DNA of 64,000 bases. It comes from Calonectria ilicicola (taxonomy: Eukaryota > Ascomycota > Sordariomycetes > Hypocreales > Nectriaceae). Position 1 is the first letter of the stretch; each line of letters opens with the position of its first letter. The stretch covers positions 5,022,001 through 5,086,000 of the forward strand of contig CP085826.1 of NCBI GenBank assembly GCA_020809705.1, in the 5' to 3' direction. Shown piece after piece: positions 47,036 through 59,178 of this stretch. A program made the position numbers and the translations under genes. The notes under the pieces were generated by a model, which worked only from the letters and a program-made list of their open reading frames with translations, was not told the origin of the DNA and made no database searches.

Positions 47036-48361
47036 GGTGAATGTATAAGACGAGGATGTCTCGAATGCAACCTTGTAACGCAATTGGAGGCGGGGTCAAC
47101 ACCGGGATGCCATATGCTTGCTAGCGGTGAATGAGCAAAGCGTCGATGGAAAGTTCGACGACCTAGCCAGTTTGCTACGTGGTGTAAGTGCAGCGTTTAT
47201 AGTATCACGCTTCACGGGATTCCGTTCAGTGTTGGGTCAAGCTATGTGGGTAGTTCTTTGTCGTGTCAAGGTAACGACCAGTCGAGATCCGTTTGCGGGC
47301 GTAATATGCGGGTCACACGGGGGTTTGTGGATGATGACTACACGGCTGAATTTGGCTCCAGCATGTAGAGGCGGTGTCTCAGAACAGCGCGGATGCAGAC
47401 GGGAAACCCAAGCCTCACAAATCTAGGAGCAAAGGACTACAAAGGGCATTACAGCTGGGAAGCCAGCAAGTAGATGGACGAAGGAGAATAGGTACAGGGT
47501 ACTGGCGCGTTTCTGGAGCTACGACATATGCCTCGGTCCAGCGTTTAGCGTTGCTGAGCTTGCAGTGACAATGCGGGGTTTATCGAGAGCTGATGGGCCG
47601 TGCAAATCGATGGGATCATTTCAAGGCCAGGACAGAGATGTTCCTGATCCGACTGGGAGCGTGCTGTTAGCATACACATGGCGTGTCTGGCTGTGGCATG
47701 CGCAGGCTGGACAGGGATGCACAGGAGGAGTGCTCCGAGCCACGGAAGAACTAAAACACCCATGCGGCGATCTCATGATTTTGACGAACATGATACGTCT
47801 GCATGTTGCAACAGATTATGTAAAGCAATTCTGGCACAGGATGCACGTAATTCATACTTGAAAGCTTGACACCCGGACCGCACCGGATGTATGGATAAAA
47901 TCAGAGCATCCCTCGTCCCGTCGGGGATTCGTTATGCCGACAGGGGACAGAAACACAGTGACTGAATAGAAGCCAACCTGCATTTCAGCTCTATGAGGCG
48001 AAAATAGTATGGATCTCATCACCCCTCCATACGGGATTATTGGGCTAGGCCGGCACTGATGAGAGGCATTGGGTTCTTTGATTTTCTTTCTTGGGCCCCA
48101 TCATTATTTGCCTCCACTTTCGTGTGTTGAAGAGCACGCTATTGATGAAAGTCGCCCAAAATCCCCATAGCAACCTGGTTGAACCAATTAGACGCTGCCC
48201 AGCGCCTCCATGATGTCTACCCCACTAATTTCAATGTGACTGACTACCTTAGCAAAGTCTTTTTCCACCTTCAACTTTTTTTAATCTCTTCCCTCTTTTC
48301 TTTCATCACTGGCCGCTGCATCAGGGCTCAGGCAAAGTAGAAGGGAAAAAACAAAAGGGGC
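47036..48361. other. Divergent intergenic region
   Basis: 1.3 kb containing the promoters of the hydrolase (leftward) and of the conserved unknown protein (rightward). The final 120 bp are T/C-rich, as in a 5' leader. No gene is recognised. Confidence 0.45.
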
Positions 48362-50239
48362 ATGGCCTATCTTCATCTCGCGCACTCGCTGGCGGATGCG
48401 TTCAACGCTCTTGCCGATGAAGTCCAGAATTTGACGGATCGCAAGACCGTCCTGGAACACAAGCTGCGCTTCGCTCACGAGCAGGTAAGTCATCTCACTG
48501 GTTTTTTTTTATTGGGGGCACTTCGGTACCTGATTTCAAATCAACTGCCACCTCCATATCCACCCCGAATCCCATCCCATCCCACGCCCAGCCTTTTCCT
48601 TTCCAAGGACCCCCTTTTACTTGCCTGTCATTTCACCAGCTCTTTCTATCCGATCCAACTCGGCGATACCGGAGCTCGGGTGGATGCAGGCAGGTTTTTG
48701 TCCGGGGTCGCGTCAGCATGATGAGTTATCATTAGCTCTAGATCAAGAGCATGCGGCCATCGGGCACAATTGCGGAGATTGATACCTTTAAACCTCTGAT
48801 ATCTGACGTCTTCTCGACACCTTTGAACCTCCTCACATTTTCCCATCTTCCCCTTCTTACCTCTGCATTTGTTCAACGCAGGCATGTCGTCAGCGACGCT
48901 AACGCAAGTCAACAATCAGTTTCAATACCTTGCCGACAAGTATGCCCCGGCGGCTCCTGAAATAGCCGACACACTGGCCAAGCTGCAAATACCTCCGTAT
49001 ACTCCTGTGGACAACTCACTCCCCGTCCCTCTGCCACGGTCTTGCGACCCAAATTCCCAGCATCAGATTGCCCTCGTCATCCGTGACGGTCGCCGAGTAG
49101 CAAACCAGCTTACCTCGCTGGGCGAGGCGAGTAAGACAACAGGCTCTAGCAGAGATACTTCGTCTCAGATATCCGACGCCAAGACATCCATGTCGACGGC
49201 ATTAGAACAAGACTTTACGGTTGAAGGGAGAAAGGGTCACCTTCAGTGTCCCTTTTCCCAACCTGATGCCCTCGCTGGTTCCGATGACCATCAGAATGGT
49301 ATCGAGGATACCACTCCTCATCACTCCATGGACCCTATATGTGCTGCCATGTATGAAGAATCCACGTCCCAACTCGCTCGAACAAATGGCTCGTCGACGG
49401 GCAAGTGTCCCATTCGCTATATGGACAAACACTCGCCCGAAGAGATTGCGCACTATGTTGAAACGCACAAGCATGAACTGCCTCGCAGCCATGAAATCTG
49501 TCTGCGGCGATACCAGCGTGATGAGGACCAGGTCAAGAAACTAGACTCCAAGTATGGCGACATTGTGAGCATGATCGAAGGACTCGGCCAACTGCACCAG
49601 CCCATGCTGCCCGAGGCAGATGAGGAAGATCCGACCCCTCGACCGCGTGATATGGTGCAAGCGCCAAATGAGAGGGTTGAGAATTGGGCGCAAACCGTGA
49701 GCCCCAATTCAGATCCAGATGATGACCATGGGTTAGATCACACGGACAATGAACGCCTGAGTCATTTTGACCGCCCGTTGAAGGAAGTCAGAGTAGGAGA
49801 ATCGCCAAGCCGACCTTGGGGCATATCCGTTCCAGTGTATGAACCGTTAGGTATCGATGAGGAGCATCTGGTTTCGCCGCCGCCTGCCCCTGTGCGTATG
49901 CCGAGCCCGACGCAAAGTATTCGAAGTGCAAAAACACCCACCAGGAAGATTCCTGGGAAATGCCCGTTTGACCACACCAAAATGGCTGCCATGGACGGGA
50001 TGCCCCCTGTGCCCCCAAAGCATAAAACTGCACCCATGGCGCATCACAAGATGTCCGAAGTACCACCACCCTTCGCCCAGGAAAAAGAGGCAATTCCTCC
50101 TCAACCTGCCTTTATCAACCCCGACATGATGAAAGGCACGAACAATGTGCCTCAGATGATATTCACGGGCCCCGTTTTCATTGGTTACCCCATGGATCAG
50201 GCTATTCAGTTCATGAACCAGTTTCGAGGGAACCAATGA
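48362..50239 (+). CDS. Conserved fungal protein of unknown function with CPF/CPI modules
   Basis: Two exons, 48362-48484 and 48920-50239, give 480 residues. The 435-nt intron is unusually long here; the branch-like GCTAAC near 48898 and acceptor CAATCAG give the smooth helical join LRFAHEQ|FQYLADKYAP. The alternative acceptor at AACGCAG hits a stop in phase 0. The N-terminal 80 residues are a helical, probably coiled-coil segment. Later come three short Cys-Pro modules: LQCPFSQPD, GKCPIRYMDKHSPEEIAHY with a His/Cys-bearing continuation (HKHELPRSHEICLRRY), and GKCPFDHTKM. The tail ends with FTGPVFIGYPMDQAIQFM. The modules look metal- or haem-ligating, but I cannot name a family. The middle is acidic and disordered. 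No targeting signal is evident. Confidence 0.8.
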
Positions 50240-50777
50240 GTTCAACTACTACTGCTTTTAATCTTTGATTTATCTTATTTGCTTTGATTTTGTTTTTTAA
50301 ACCGAGAAAGCATAAGCGTTGGCGTTTTGGGGATACTACTGAATGAAAACCTTAAAGGCGAGGAAGCATCGAAGCATACGTTTACAAACAGAAATGGTTT
50401 TTACAGAGTGATGAGACCAGCAACGACAGGAACTATTAAGCGACATGATATGATATCCAAATTGAATTACAAGATGCAATATGAATCATTATAATTACGA
50501 ACTTGAATTTTTTCCCGTTCCTTTTTGAACAACTGTTATTTTCTACCTCTTGATCCTGTGTTGCGTGCGTGCCTTGAAATTCACACATTATGTGAGTGGG
50601 AGAACAAAAAACGAAAACAAAAAAGGTACAAAGCATATCTATCCAGAAACGCCACCCTCTAGATCACAGGATGAATTATGCCGTGCTATACATCAAAAGC
50701 CTCGGTCAATCGTTATCGCCCCTCGTTGTTAATACATGACGCCCTTTGAATGTGAAAAATAAAAACACATCGTCTAC
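50240..50777. other. Convergent intergenic region
   Basis: AT-rich 3' sequence of the gene at 48362-50239 and of TVP38, with nothing else recognised. Confidence 0.45.
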
Positions 50778-51967
50778 CTAGTCTAGATTCCTCTTCTTAG
50801 CAGAAACATTTTCGTCATCGTCGTCATCATGATAGGTCTCCTCCCGCTCCCACAAAGAGATGTCATCGTCAGACATGAGAACGGCAGCATCTTCGGGGTC
50901 CATGAGGGTCGTGGCGTCGGCATCCTCGTAACCTGCGTCACCGTTCTCTGCAGCGGAGCCTTGGGCGTCTCCGCGAGCAAGCTGGGCCGCGCGGGCCATG
51001 GTACGGCGGTAGATGATGAGACCCACGGTTATACCCACAGCGCCGCCAAGAGCCATACTAAGGTAGTTGATGGCTTTGGCGCCAGCAGACATTTTGTCTC
51101 CATCTTCTGCAAGGAGGGCCAGACGGCTGCCGATGAAGACGTGGACCAATAGCTTGGGGCTACACATTACATGCATTGTTAGTCAATGAGGCCAAAATGA
51201 GGGGGCATTGAGGCCAGAACGGTGCCTTACCTAGACAATGCCGTCGACAGAGTAAAAGCTAGTGGGGTGATGGTGGGAATAGTGGCGAGGAAGCCATTGC
51301 TGAGGCTGAATGGCAATGGGCAAAAGCGAATGGCCGTCAGGTACCAGATGCCTTCCTGGCGCAGGACCTGGCTCAGAGCGACAAAGCGATGGTCATTGCC
51401 CACCATTCGATCGACATGACGGCTCAGAATGGTGCGACTCAACATGAAGGCACCCAGAGCACCCAAGGTACAGCCAATGGATACGACGGGCCAGCCCCAG
51501 GGAAAGCCGTAGACGAAGCCCGAGATGGTTGCGACGGTCGAGTAGCCGACGATGGGGGGGATCGAGGTGACGAAGATCATGCAGAAGATGATGAGCCAAC
51601 CGGCGGGCATCTCGCGCCAGCCCTCGGCCACGGGTCCCAGCCAGGCGAAGAAGGCGTGCGAGTAGATGATGGCGAGAATGCCCAGGACGCCAAAGACGGC
51701 GAGGCCAGCGACGGTGGCCAGGCGCTGCAGTGGCGTCAGGCGCATGAACATCTTGAACGTCTGCTCGCCGAGCAGCTGGACCTGGGCGAGGATGCGGCCG
51801 GCAAACGAGTCTGGGCCATATCTCGAGGGGCGCTGGGGGTTGGACAGGCGGCGGCGCGCCGCGGCGGACGACGTTGACCACGGCGGGAGGGAGGGTGACG
51901 AGGGCGACGAGCCGCGCGAGGGCGATATGGCGAGCGCCTGCGCGGTGGAATGGTAGTCGGCCGGCAT
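50778..51967 (-). CDS. TVP38: Golgi membrane protein with VTT/SNARE-associated domain
   Basis: Two exons, 51967-51231 and 51159-50778, give 372 residues. A Ser/Arg/Pro-rich cytosolic head precedes several hydrophobic spans: LATVAGLAVFGVLGILAIIY, WLIIFCMIFVTSIPPIVGY, VATISGFVYGFPWGWPVVSI and LGALGAFMLSRTILS, and later ALGGAVGITVGLIIY. The VTT (SNARE-associated, DedA-like) core is marked by GYSTVATISGFVYGFPWG, the conserved RFCPLPFSLSNG and, across the intron, ALSSPKLLVHVFIGS. This matches Tvp38, a protein of Tlg2-containing late Golgi vesicles; DedA/VTT proteins such as TMEM41B and VMP1 are lipid scramblases, so a lipid-transfer role is likely but unproven here. The tail is acidic with a short basic end. 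High GC in exon 1 produces long frames on the opposite strand. Confidence 0.92.
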
Positions 51968-53021
51968 CTTCTTTTTTCCAAGTCTCCTGTCTGGCGCGTG
52001 TGAGTAGGGTGTGGATGAGGGTGCGAGATTGCGATGTGCCGAATTATGTTTCTTCTTCTTCTCTTTCCTTCTTATTTTTTTTTTTTTTTTTTTTTGCCCC
52101 CCTCTGAAGAAGAAGAAATAAAACAGACCCAAGTGGGAAAACAGAGGAAAAGAGAGGGAGAAGAATGTCGCAGGTTTCGCTTGGTGCAGTTCCGGTTGCG
52201 GGTGTTGGGGATCGCCGAGACTACACAGCCATCGCTGATGCGACCCAGGTATGGACGTCGGAACGCACGGAGAAGCTTGCTTTGGGGGGGGGAAGAGGGG
52301 AGCTCCCGTCAGACGGCACAGCGGGCGGCGGGCCTTGTTTGGGCCTGGCGGGCCTTCGCAGGGCGGGCTGCGGCTGCGCTGGAACTGAACAATTGAATTG
52401 GAACGGGCCCGGTTTCGATCAGCGCTGTAGCAAAACAAGACGACGATGATGGGAACAATGGGCACAATGAAGTAAAGGCAAAGGCAAGGGGGGGAGGAGA
52501 GGGAAGCATACGCTTCTGCAGCTTAGAGCAGCCAGGCACACACCCAGACACACCTGAAGCTTGCGACGGCTCGAGGCCAATCAATGCCTTTGCATGACGT
52601 TACTGGCTGCTTAGCGCACCGCGCCCGCCCTAGCGAGGGGGAGGTTTAGTGACCAGATCCAGGTGCATGTTACTCGCTCCACTCATGCTCATGCTCACAC
52701 CTCGTGGCCTCCCTGCGCTGCCATGCTACAACGCTGCACTAATACCAAAGCATAGAGTTTCCAGGCAGATGCCTAATGGGGACAAAAACATGTGCCTGGG
52801 TTGGATCGATCTACACGGGTGGGCTGTTGCTAGATGGACACTATATCCGGCCAGGCACATAGTCATAGTATATACAGTATACAGTATAAAGCATGCAACC
52901 AACCACTCACTGGTTTCTCAGGTCAAAACTAATGCAAACTCATACGCCTTGAAGATATATGTGTGGAAACATTTGGAATTTTTTCTCTTTGCGATTTTAC
53001 TTCTTTCTAATTCTAGGAGCG
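51968..53021. other. Intergenic region upstream of TVP38
   Basis: This contains an 18-nt T run at about 52078-52095 flanked by CTTCTTCTTCTC-like pyrimidine sequence (a purine leader in the TVP38 sense). A GC-rich stretch lies at 52270-52400, and a short tandem TATACAGTATACAGTATA lies near 52870-52887. No gene is recognised. Confidence 0.45.
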
Positions 53022-55312
53022 TCATCGTCGTGCACTGGGTCCCTTGGGAGGATCGCGCACAAGCAGCCTAACCTTGCCGTCGCCGATCTCGACGCCCTGG
53101 CTCAGGATATCCACCTCCTTCTCCTCGTCAGCTCCGCTATCGCGGGCCAGCGACTTATCCCAGCTGCGTGCGTCGATACCTAGGATCCCTCCCATGTTGT
53201 TCCGGTCGCCAGGAACCGAAAACTCACGGTATGCGTACCGCCACTCATTGAGGAAGTTGCGAATAGCCCTGCCCACTTTGTCTTTGCCATTCTTACTGTG
53301 GTGTCCTGAACCGGTGATGGCGTAGATGGGGCGAGACTCCTTGCTGTTCTCCATAAGCACCTTCTCCAGGTACTCAACGGCTTCCTCCGGATGCAGTCCG
53401 TGCAGGTCGACATAGAGCTCCAGGCTGCTCGAGTTGCCCTTGTTGCGATCCTCGTAAAGCTCACGTGCGGCTTCTCGGTGCGCCTTTCGCATCAAGTCGT
53501 TCTCACTCTGTCCACGAAGACTGAGAGCCTTAGCTGCCCTAGCGTCATTTCGGTTCCATGCTTGGGCCGCACTTTATTGCATTGTTAGCTTTGTGAGAGC
53601 TTCACTTTCAGACAAGAAATCACATACCTCTGTAGAAACTTGTTGCGAAGGCCGCCGTGCTTGATAGCCTCTTGGCGAGCCTTCAGATATGCCTTGTTGG
53701 CTCGATCCCCAGTTTCCAGCCAAGGGATGTGCTTGGGGCTAGGGATCGCCTGGGCGGCAGCGCTATTCTCGCCGTTCTTCTGTCCAGACGTCACACCATT
53801 TCGTCCCGACTTCTTCTCGGGACGAGGGGAGCCAGGGGTTGGGGATGGCGACATCTTGACAATATCGGCCAGCGAATTGGGCGCAAGGTTCTCCTTATGT
53901 CCATGCCCATGTCCGCCGCGCTTGCCGTGATGCTTCTTGCCCTGCTTTGTAGATGCAGACCCAAGTGAGGGAAACGCGTCATTGTCATCCAACGCAGGTG
54001 CAGGATTAGCGGCGTCTTTGGCTTGGTGTCGGCTTCCAGGTCGTGAACGTGACCTGGGGCTATCAGTCCCATGGAAATTCTTCAATCCGGGCGGCGGGGT
54101 GATGCCAACAGACGGTAAGCTGCCATTTCCTGAGAAGCCACTCAAGTGCTCTGGGGTTCCTGGTTGGAGCGAAGGGAACGAGTTGAGATCTTGAAGCTGC
54201 AGGTTGCTGTGCTTGGATGGCGGCGTGCTCGACCCATCAAGAGCAAGTTTATTCAGGAGCTTCGCTGGGTCATGGGAGAAAATGCATGTCTCACCAGCCA
54301 GACAGTTACCCATTACCCAGTATCTAAGAAGGGTGGTGTTAGAATACAAAACCGTAGTACCGGGGTAACAATATACAACTTACTTGCACAGGTGGTTGCT
54401 TAGGTCGTGACTAAACCGACAGTCTGCACGAAGACACTGACCAGTGGACATGTAGAACTTGCAAATGACGCCAGACTTTTGCTGGCCAAGAGGTGTGGTC
54501 GGGCGACCTTCAGTGGATACAGACTTGCCGATAAGTACATTCTTGGGTTCATCTGCCTGTACAAGAGAAACACCGCCTTCTTGGCCCTGATCCATGAGGG
54601 ACACAATAGTAGCACTCAGGTCGTATCCATGAAGCGCCAAAGCAGACTCGATCTCTTCATCGGACCTAGTTTGGCCCAGAATAGATCGCAACATGTCATA
54701 TGGTGACATGTCAGATGACTGACCAGACATGGAGGAGAATTCAGGCGCGGCAGCATTTAGACTGCTCGACGTTACGGACGAGGTGACGCTGGCTGCATCG
54801 TCACTTACGAGCCACTCAACATTTTCGGTTTGGTACTCGCCCAGAATCTCGGGGGCAGGAGTCGGGTCGGTTGCAAACTCGTACGCGTTCAGGTTGGGAC
54901 TATGTGGGATCACGGGGGTCGCAAGAGCAAGACGTGGTGAAGCCCGAGGGGATGAAAAGGGCGAGGCTGTCGAAGACTTGGCCCGGCCAAAGCTGGACGG
55001 CACAAAGCCGGGAGGTGCTAAGGGGCTAACAGCGAGTCTCGGAGACCCAGAGAGGGGAGTCGGCGATCCGCGCCACGATGCAGGAGAAGGACGTCGAAGG
55101 ATGGTCTGCCGTATTGGAGGCGGTGATGTAGAGCTCCCGCCAGTATCGCGATAGCGCCATAAGGCATCCAGGATGGCGTTGTCGAGCGAGGCACCAGTCA
55201 GGGATGTCTCCTGGCGGAATAGCTCCTCCAGCTTGTCGGTCTTGTCCTCATCTTCCAGTGTAGCATCCCGCAAGATGGGCAAGCACATCTCGTAATGCTC
55301 GTCGGAGACCAT
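53022..55312 (-). CDS. CCCH zinc-finger and Smr-domain protein
   Basis: Three exons, 55312-54384, 54323-53628 and 53571-53022, give 724 residues. The protein starts with a helical region (LEDEDKTDKLEELFRQETSLTG), then a Pro/Ser-rich stretch, a CUE/UBA-like helical hairpin near 214-245 (EEIESALALHGYDLSATIVSL), and two CCCH fingers at about 287-330 (C-x8-C-x4-C-x3-H and C-x7-C-x5-C-x3-H) joined across intron 1. After a disordered linker comes a DUF1771 helix (LRGQSENDLMRKAHREAARELYEDRN, in part) leading into an Smr domain with VDLHGLHPEEAVEYL near 595 and TGSGHHS. Smr domains of Cue2/N4BP2/NONU-1 cleave mRNA in no-go decay of collided ribosomes, and the DLHGL motif is kept. A related RNA nuclease role is likely; yeast Cue2 itself lacks CCCH fingers. 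Confidence 0.88.
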
Positions 55313-57578
55313 GTTGGCACACTTCCCCCCGGCGAACGGATCGGTGTATTACACGGAGGGAAGGCGATGGCAAAGTTACGGCGTTGGGCGGTATCTAGGT
55401 CGGAGGCCGAATAAGGGTGGCGCGACGTGGGAACAAAGCTTGATGTCCAAATTGGCGGCGAATCGAACAAATGGTCTGTCAAGGAGGAATCCGTGACCAG
55501 GCAGAGCACAACAATGGTCTAGGAAAGCGAGTCGAGGCTGTTCCAAATTTGAGCTATGTCAGCTTGGTTTCGGGGGGACGTGGCAGCGGCGGAGAAAGAA
55601 GGGGTCTAGACAAGTGGAGTGAAAGAGGCGGAGAGTTCACTTACCGACTTTAGAAAACAAAGGAACGAAAAAAAAAATAGACTAAAGGGACTAAGAGGGG
55701 AAAAAAACAAAAGCAGAAGAAGAAGGCAACGCGCAGAAGCAATCAAGTCAAGCGCACGCGCGCAGGGAGAAGGAGAAGGGGGTTTGAAGGAGGATGAATG
55801 CTAGGTGATGATGCAAGACCAAACGACGGGACACCGATGGCCTGGCTTCACATGGACGGGCTACGGTTTTAGCTGGAAGGGAACCCCCCCACTGTAACTC
55901 TCCTACCCTCCCCCTCTTTGCTCCTAGGGACACAGGTAATAATAAGGGTGGGCGGGAGTTAATTACTTGGGACGGCGAGGTAGGAGGTACTTCGCGTCCC
56001 TGGATGGAGATGGCCCGCGACACTAACGGTGAAGCGTCGCGAATGAGGCATGGGATGGACCGAGCTCCCCGGTGCCCCCCTTTCGATTTCGTTTCGCTTG
56101 GGTGGAATACGAACCAATCTGGCCGACGCCATGTGTCTGCTTGAGAGGCACAGGAAGCACTGTATTCCCAGTGGATGTGCGAAGGTTGAAAGCAAGGCAA
56201 GAGGCGGCTAGACGCCCAGCTGAGAGAGAGTGAGTACAGATGCCCTGAGCCCAAGAGACTACGGATGTACCCTGTACCTTGACCCGATGGCATAGTTACC
56301 CGCCAAGGTACTTCCCGACGCTCTCTCCACTAGTCGCACACAGGCCATCCACGGGGCGCCACCCACATGGGCCATGGGCTCTCGACCACTGGGGAACTGC
56401 TGGGCTATTCCAACGACCACTATCAATAGGCCAACATTCATCTTTCTCAGGTCTGGCCAGGACCTATCACAGTCCCGGCACCAGCTAAAAGACAGACATC
56501 CCGCCGCCCGGCTCGCACACAAGCCACCACTCCCGCCTTTACTGGGCTTCCAGCTTGTAATCCTCCCGATCTCAGCAGCCAATCCTGCCAACACCATTGT
56601 GTCGCAGCAGCTGATGACCGCCATCAGATTGCATCTTGTTGACGTTGCATGCTGAATGGGGGCGACCAAACACTATGCACTCCTTGGGTCTTCTCAATTG
56701 TTATTCCTTCTTCACCAATATATCCTCCTTAAGATCTAGTCCTGAGTAAATTTAATGTGGATATGTCTTTGATGAGCATGATACATAGACAGCACGCACT
56801 TGCTTGGCGATCCATAGTGGCCCATAGTTTTATTTTGGTAAATCGTGGGCTCTACCCTAGAGGGAGCTCCAAAGCCACAACGGTGGCAGATACAATTAAG
56901 TTTGGCCATATGATTCGCCCGACCAAGATACAATCAACTTGTGGCCCATAGTTTCGACTCGGATTGTCCGCAACTAAGCAATCCTTTTCCTCTCCCCAGT
57001 ACCGCACCCAGCCCTTGAGAACTTAACTAGACAACGTCCCCAGGAATAAAAAATTACCCACTATTTTCTACCTTGCCCCATGCCACTCTTGAATTTTAAC
57101 TCCCGTTGCCTCTCCATCAAATCCTTGGCCCTATAGTCTAGGGTAAGCGCCTTAAATGTGGGGGCACGCTGCTCCGTATATTTGCTCCATGCTCGTCCGC
57201 TATATCCTGTCATCCCCTGTTTTTAATGACCCCTCGAACTTTCCTTCAGCCGGTCAATAAAATATTTAATAAAACACGTCTCAAAATTGTCCCCCTAGCC
57301 CCCGAATCCAGCCCCCATTCGTAATTCACGCCCTTGGCAATTTATCTCTCACAAGCCGAACCTACACATTTTACTTTTTAGGCAATTCCTCATATACATC
57401 AATTTAGTCACGAGGTCATTTGCACGTTGGTCGTTGCTAGTCACGGACTTGCCGAGTCGCATACTAAAATCAACTTGGAAGATTCATTGGTCAGGCCAAA
57501 AAATACACAGTCTATTGATGGCTATGAATGAATATCTATTCTAAACAGGTGTTTTCTATTACACGGAATATTTTAAAA
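55313..57578. other. Intergenic region
   Basis: 2.3 kb between the CCCH-Smr promoter and the 3' end of the F-box/JmjC gene. The first 450 bp are purine-rich on the plus strand (AAAAAAAAATAGA- and GAAGAAGAAGGC-like), that is, a pyrimidine leader for the minus-strand gene. From about 56690 the sequence becomes AT-rich. The open frame at 55748-56293 has no protein-like features. Confidence 0.45.
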
Positions 57579-59178
57579 TTAGGGTATCTCTTCGTTATCA
57601 TCTCCACCGAAGCCAAAGCTGAATCCTCCTCCTTGTTCTTCTTCTCCCGCACCAACCGCAGCATCCCACTTGCGTTTCCTTCCACTTTTTCTATCAGCCA
57701 AATCAATTGCCTTCTCCAAAACATCTGGGTAGCTTTCATTCATTCTCTCTGTGAATAACCCAAAAGGGTCTTGGATTCTGTCGTCAAACCCGCTGACCTG
57801 GTCAGCCTTGTCTCGAAGGAACGATAGCACCTCCGATACCAGGTTAAGGCTTGGAGACTGAGGAACAAAGTTTTGAGTCAAAGCGATGCCGTTTTCTAGA
57901 TTGACAACCAGATGCCACCACCCACTTGGGACGTGAAGAATCTCTCCCGCCTGGCAGATTCCTTCAACGCACTCGGGGAGTTTTCGTGCCTCTGCGTGGA
58001 ACGTGAGTAGCCACTCTGCAATGCTCAGAGGACTCGTCACTTCACTGCTATCCTGCGATACGTAGACGCCTGGCACCTGGGCTGTGGGGGGGAACATGAT
58101 CCAGTACTTGGATCCCTGAATCACAGCGTTCCACGCGCTGGTTGCATTCGGATCTTTATGGAAAGTTGAGCCACTTCGCTCGGGTCCGATGATCAACCAC
58201 CGATGAGCCGGTCGCTCATCTCCAAGAACCTCAAACAAGTCTGGCCCAAAGCAGTCTGGTCTCCAATAGGCAGCGTCTCTTTCACGCCCTACCGTAATAT
58301 TCATTTTCTCCGCGAATTTACGATCGAAGAGATACAAGGGACTTTCGTCCTTGTTATTTCTCATGTAGTTGCAGTATGTTGAAAATGGCCAGTCAACGGC
58401 CTCTGCACGAAACTCAACGTCAGCATATTTGTCGAGAAGAGTCTCGATTGACCACTCGGAAAACACTGGCCAATCCTGAATGCACTTTGTGAGAATAAAT
58501 GGCTTCTCAGTCCAGTTCCCCGCATACTGATCATATGTCAAGTTTTCAAACTGAAGAATTTTGTTGGACTTGGGTATGTTGGAAGCAAATTGTGACAGGG
58601 ATATATGACTGCAAGCAAATGGTCGATGGAGGGCATCTGAAAAGACATTGCTGCAATCAATCAATGTCCCTTGCTCACTTGGAAAGGGAAGTCCAAGAAC
58701 AGAAGATCTCCATGAGCCTTGCCAGCGAACGGGTTTACATTTTTTCGGGGGCGACCTAAATCGGCGTTAGTCTTTCTGGGGACAGACAATTATCATTCTA
58801 GGAAAGGAACACGAGAATCTAGGCATCCATGGTGACTCAATAACTACGGAGATAAGCTTACCGAAGGAACAGGGCTTTCCATAAATCATCCGAGTGGCAA
58901 AAAGCATAGAAGAATTTGCAAGTATGCCCAAAGGAGAAGAGCCCGGTGGTATCAAAGTGTTCGAGAATGATCGTGATCATCTCGTCGGGCAGCAAGCCCC
59001 AGGCCCCAATGGATCCGCGAGCATTTTGGCCTCGGAAGAAGTATTGGTTGCCCAGAGGTTTGAGTCCTAAAGGATGCAGAGGAATTGAGTCACTAGACAA
59101 CTCGATCGAGTCATTTTTTTCGTCACACAGCCCGCTGTGGAGGTAAGATGTGCCATTTGGCGCCACAGCAGACGGCAT
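57579..59178 (-). CDS. F-box and JmjC domain oxygenase-like protein
   Basis: Two exons, 59178-58862 and 58755-57579, give 497 residues. An F-box-like helical segment (LLPDEMITIILEHFDTTGLFSFGHTCKFF, in part) covers residues 60-95. The splice continues with LWKALFLRSPPKKCKPVRWQGSW. The JmjC barrel has FENLTYDQYAGNW and KPFILTKC near its start, the Fe(II) facial triad H-x-D in TFHKDPNATSAWN near residue 302, and the second His in PSGWWHLVVNLENGIALTQNF near 382. The layout matches the JMJD6/PSR-type group, 2-oxoglutarate oxygenases that hydroxylate lysines of splicing factors or demethylate arginine; F-box fusion suggests an SCF link. The C-terminus is Gly/acidic. The substrate cannot be told from sequence alone. 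Confidence 0.9.

Noticed and set aside
51393..51881. Paired plus and minus frames of 162 codons opposite TVP38
   Set aside because: These are GC-rich shadows of TVP38 exon 1, whose transmembrane and VTT motifs identify the real frame.
55748..56293. 181-codon minus-strand frame upstream of the CCCH-Smr gene
   Set aside because: It has no conserved motif, irregular composition and no supporting splice structure; the region looks like promoter and leader DNA.
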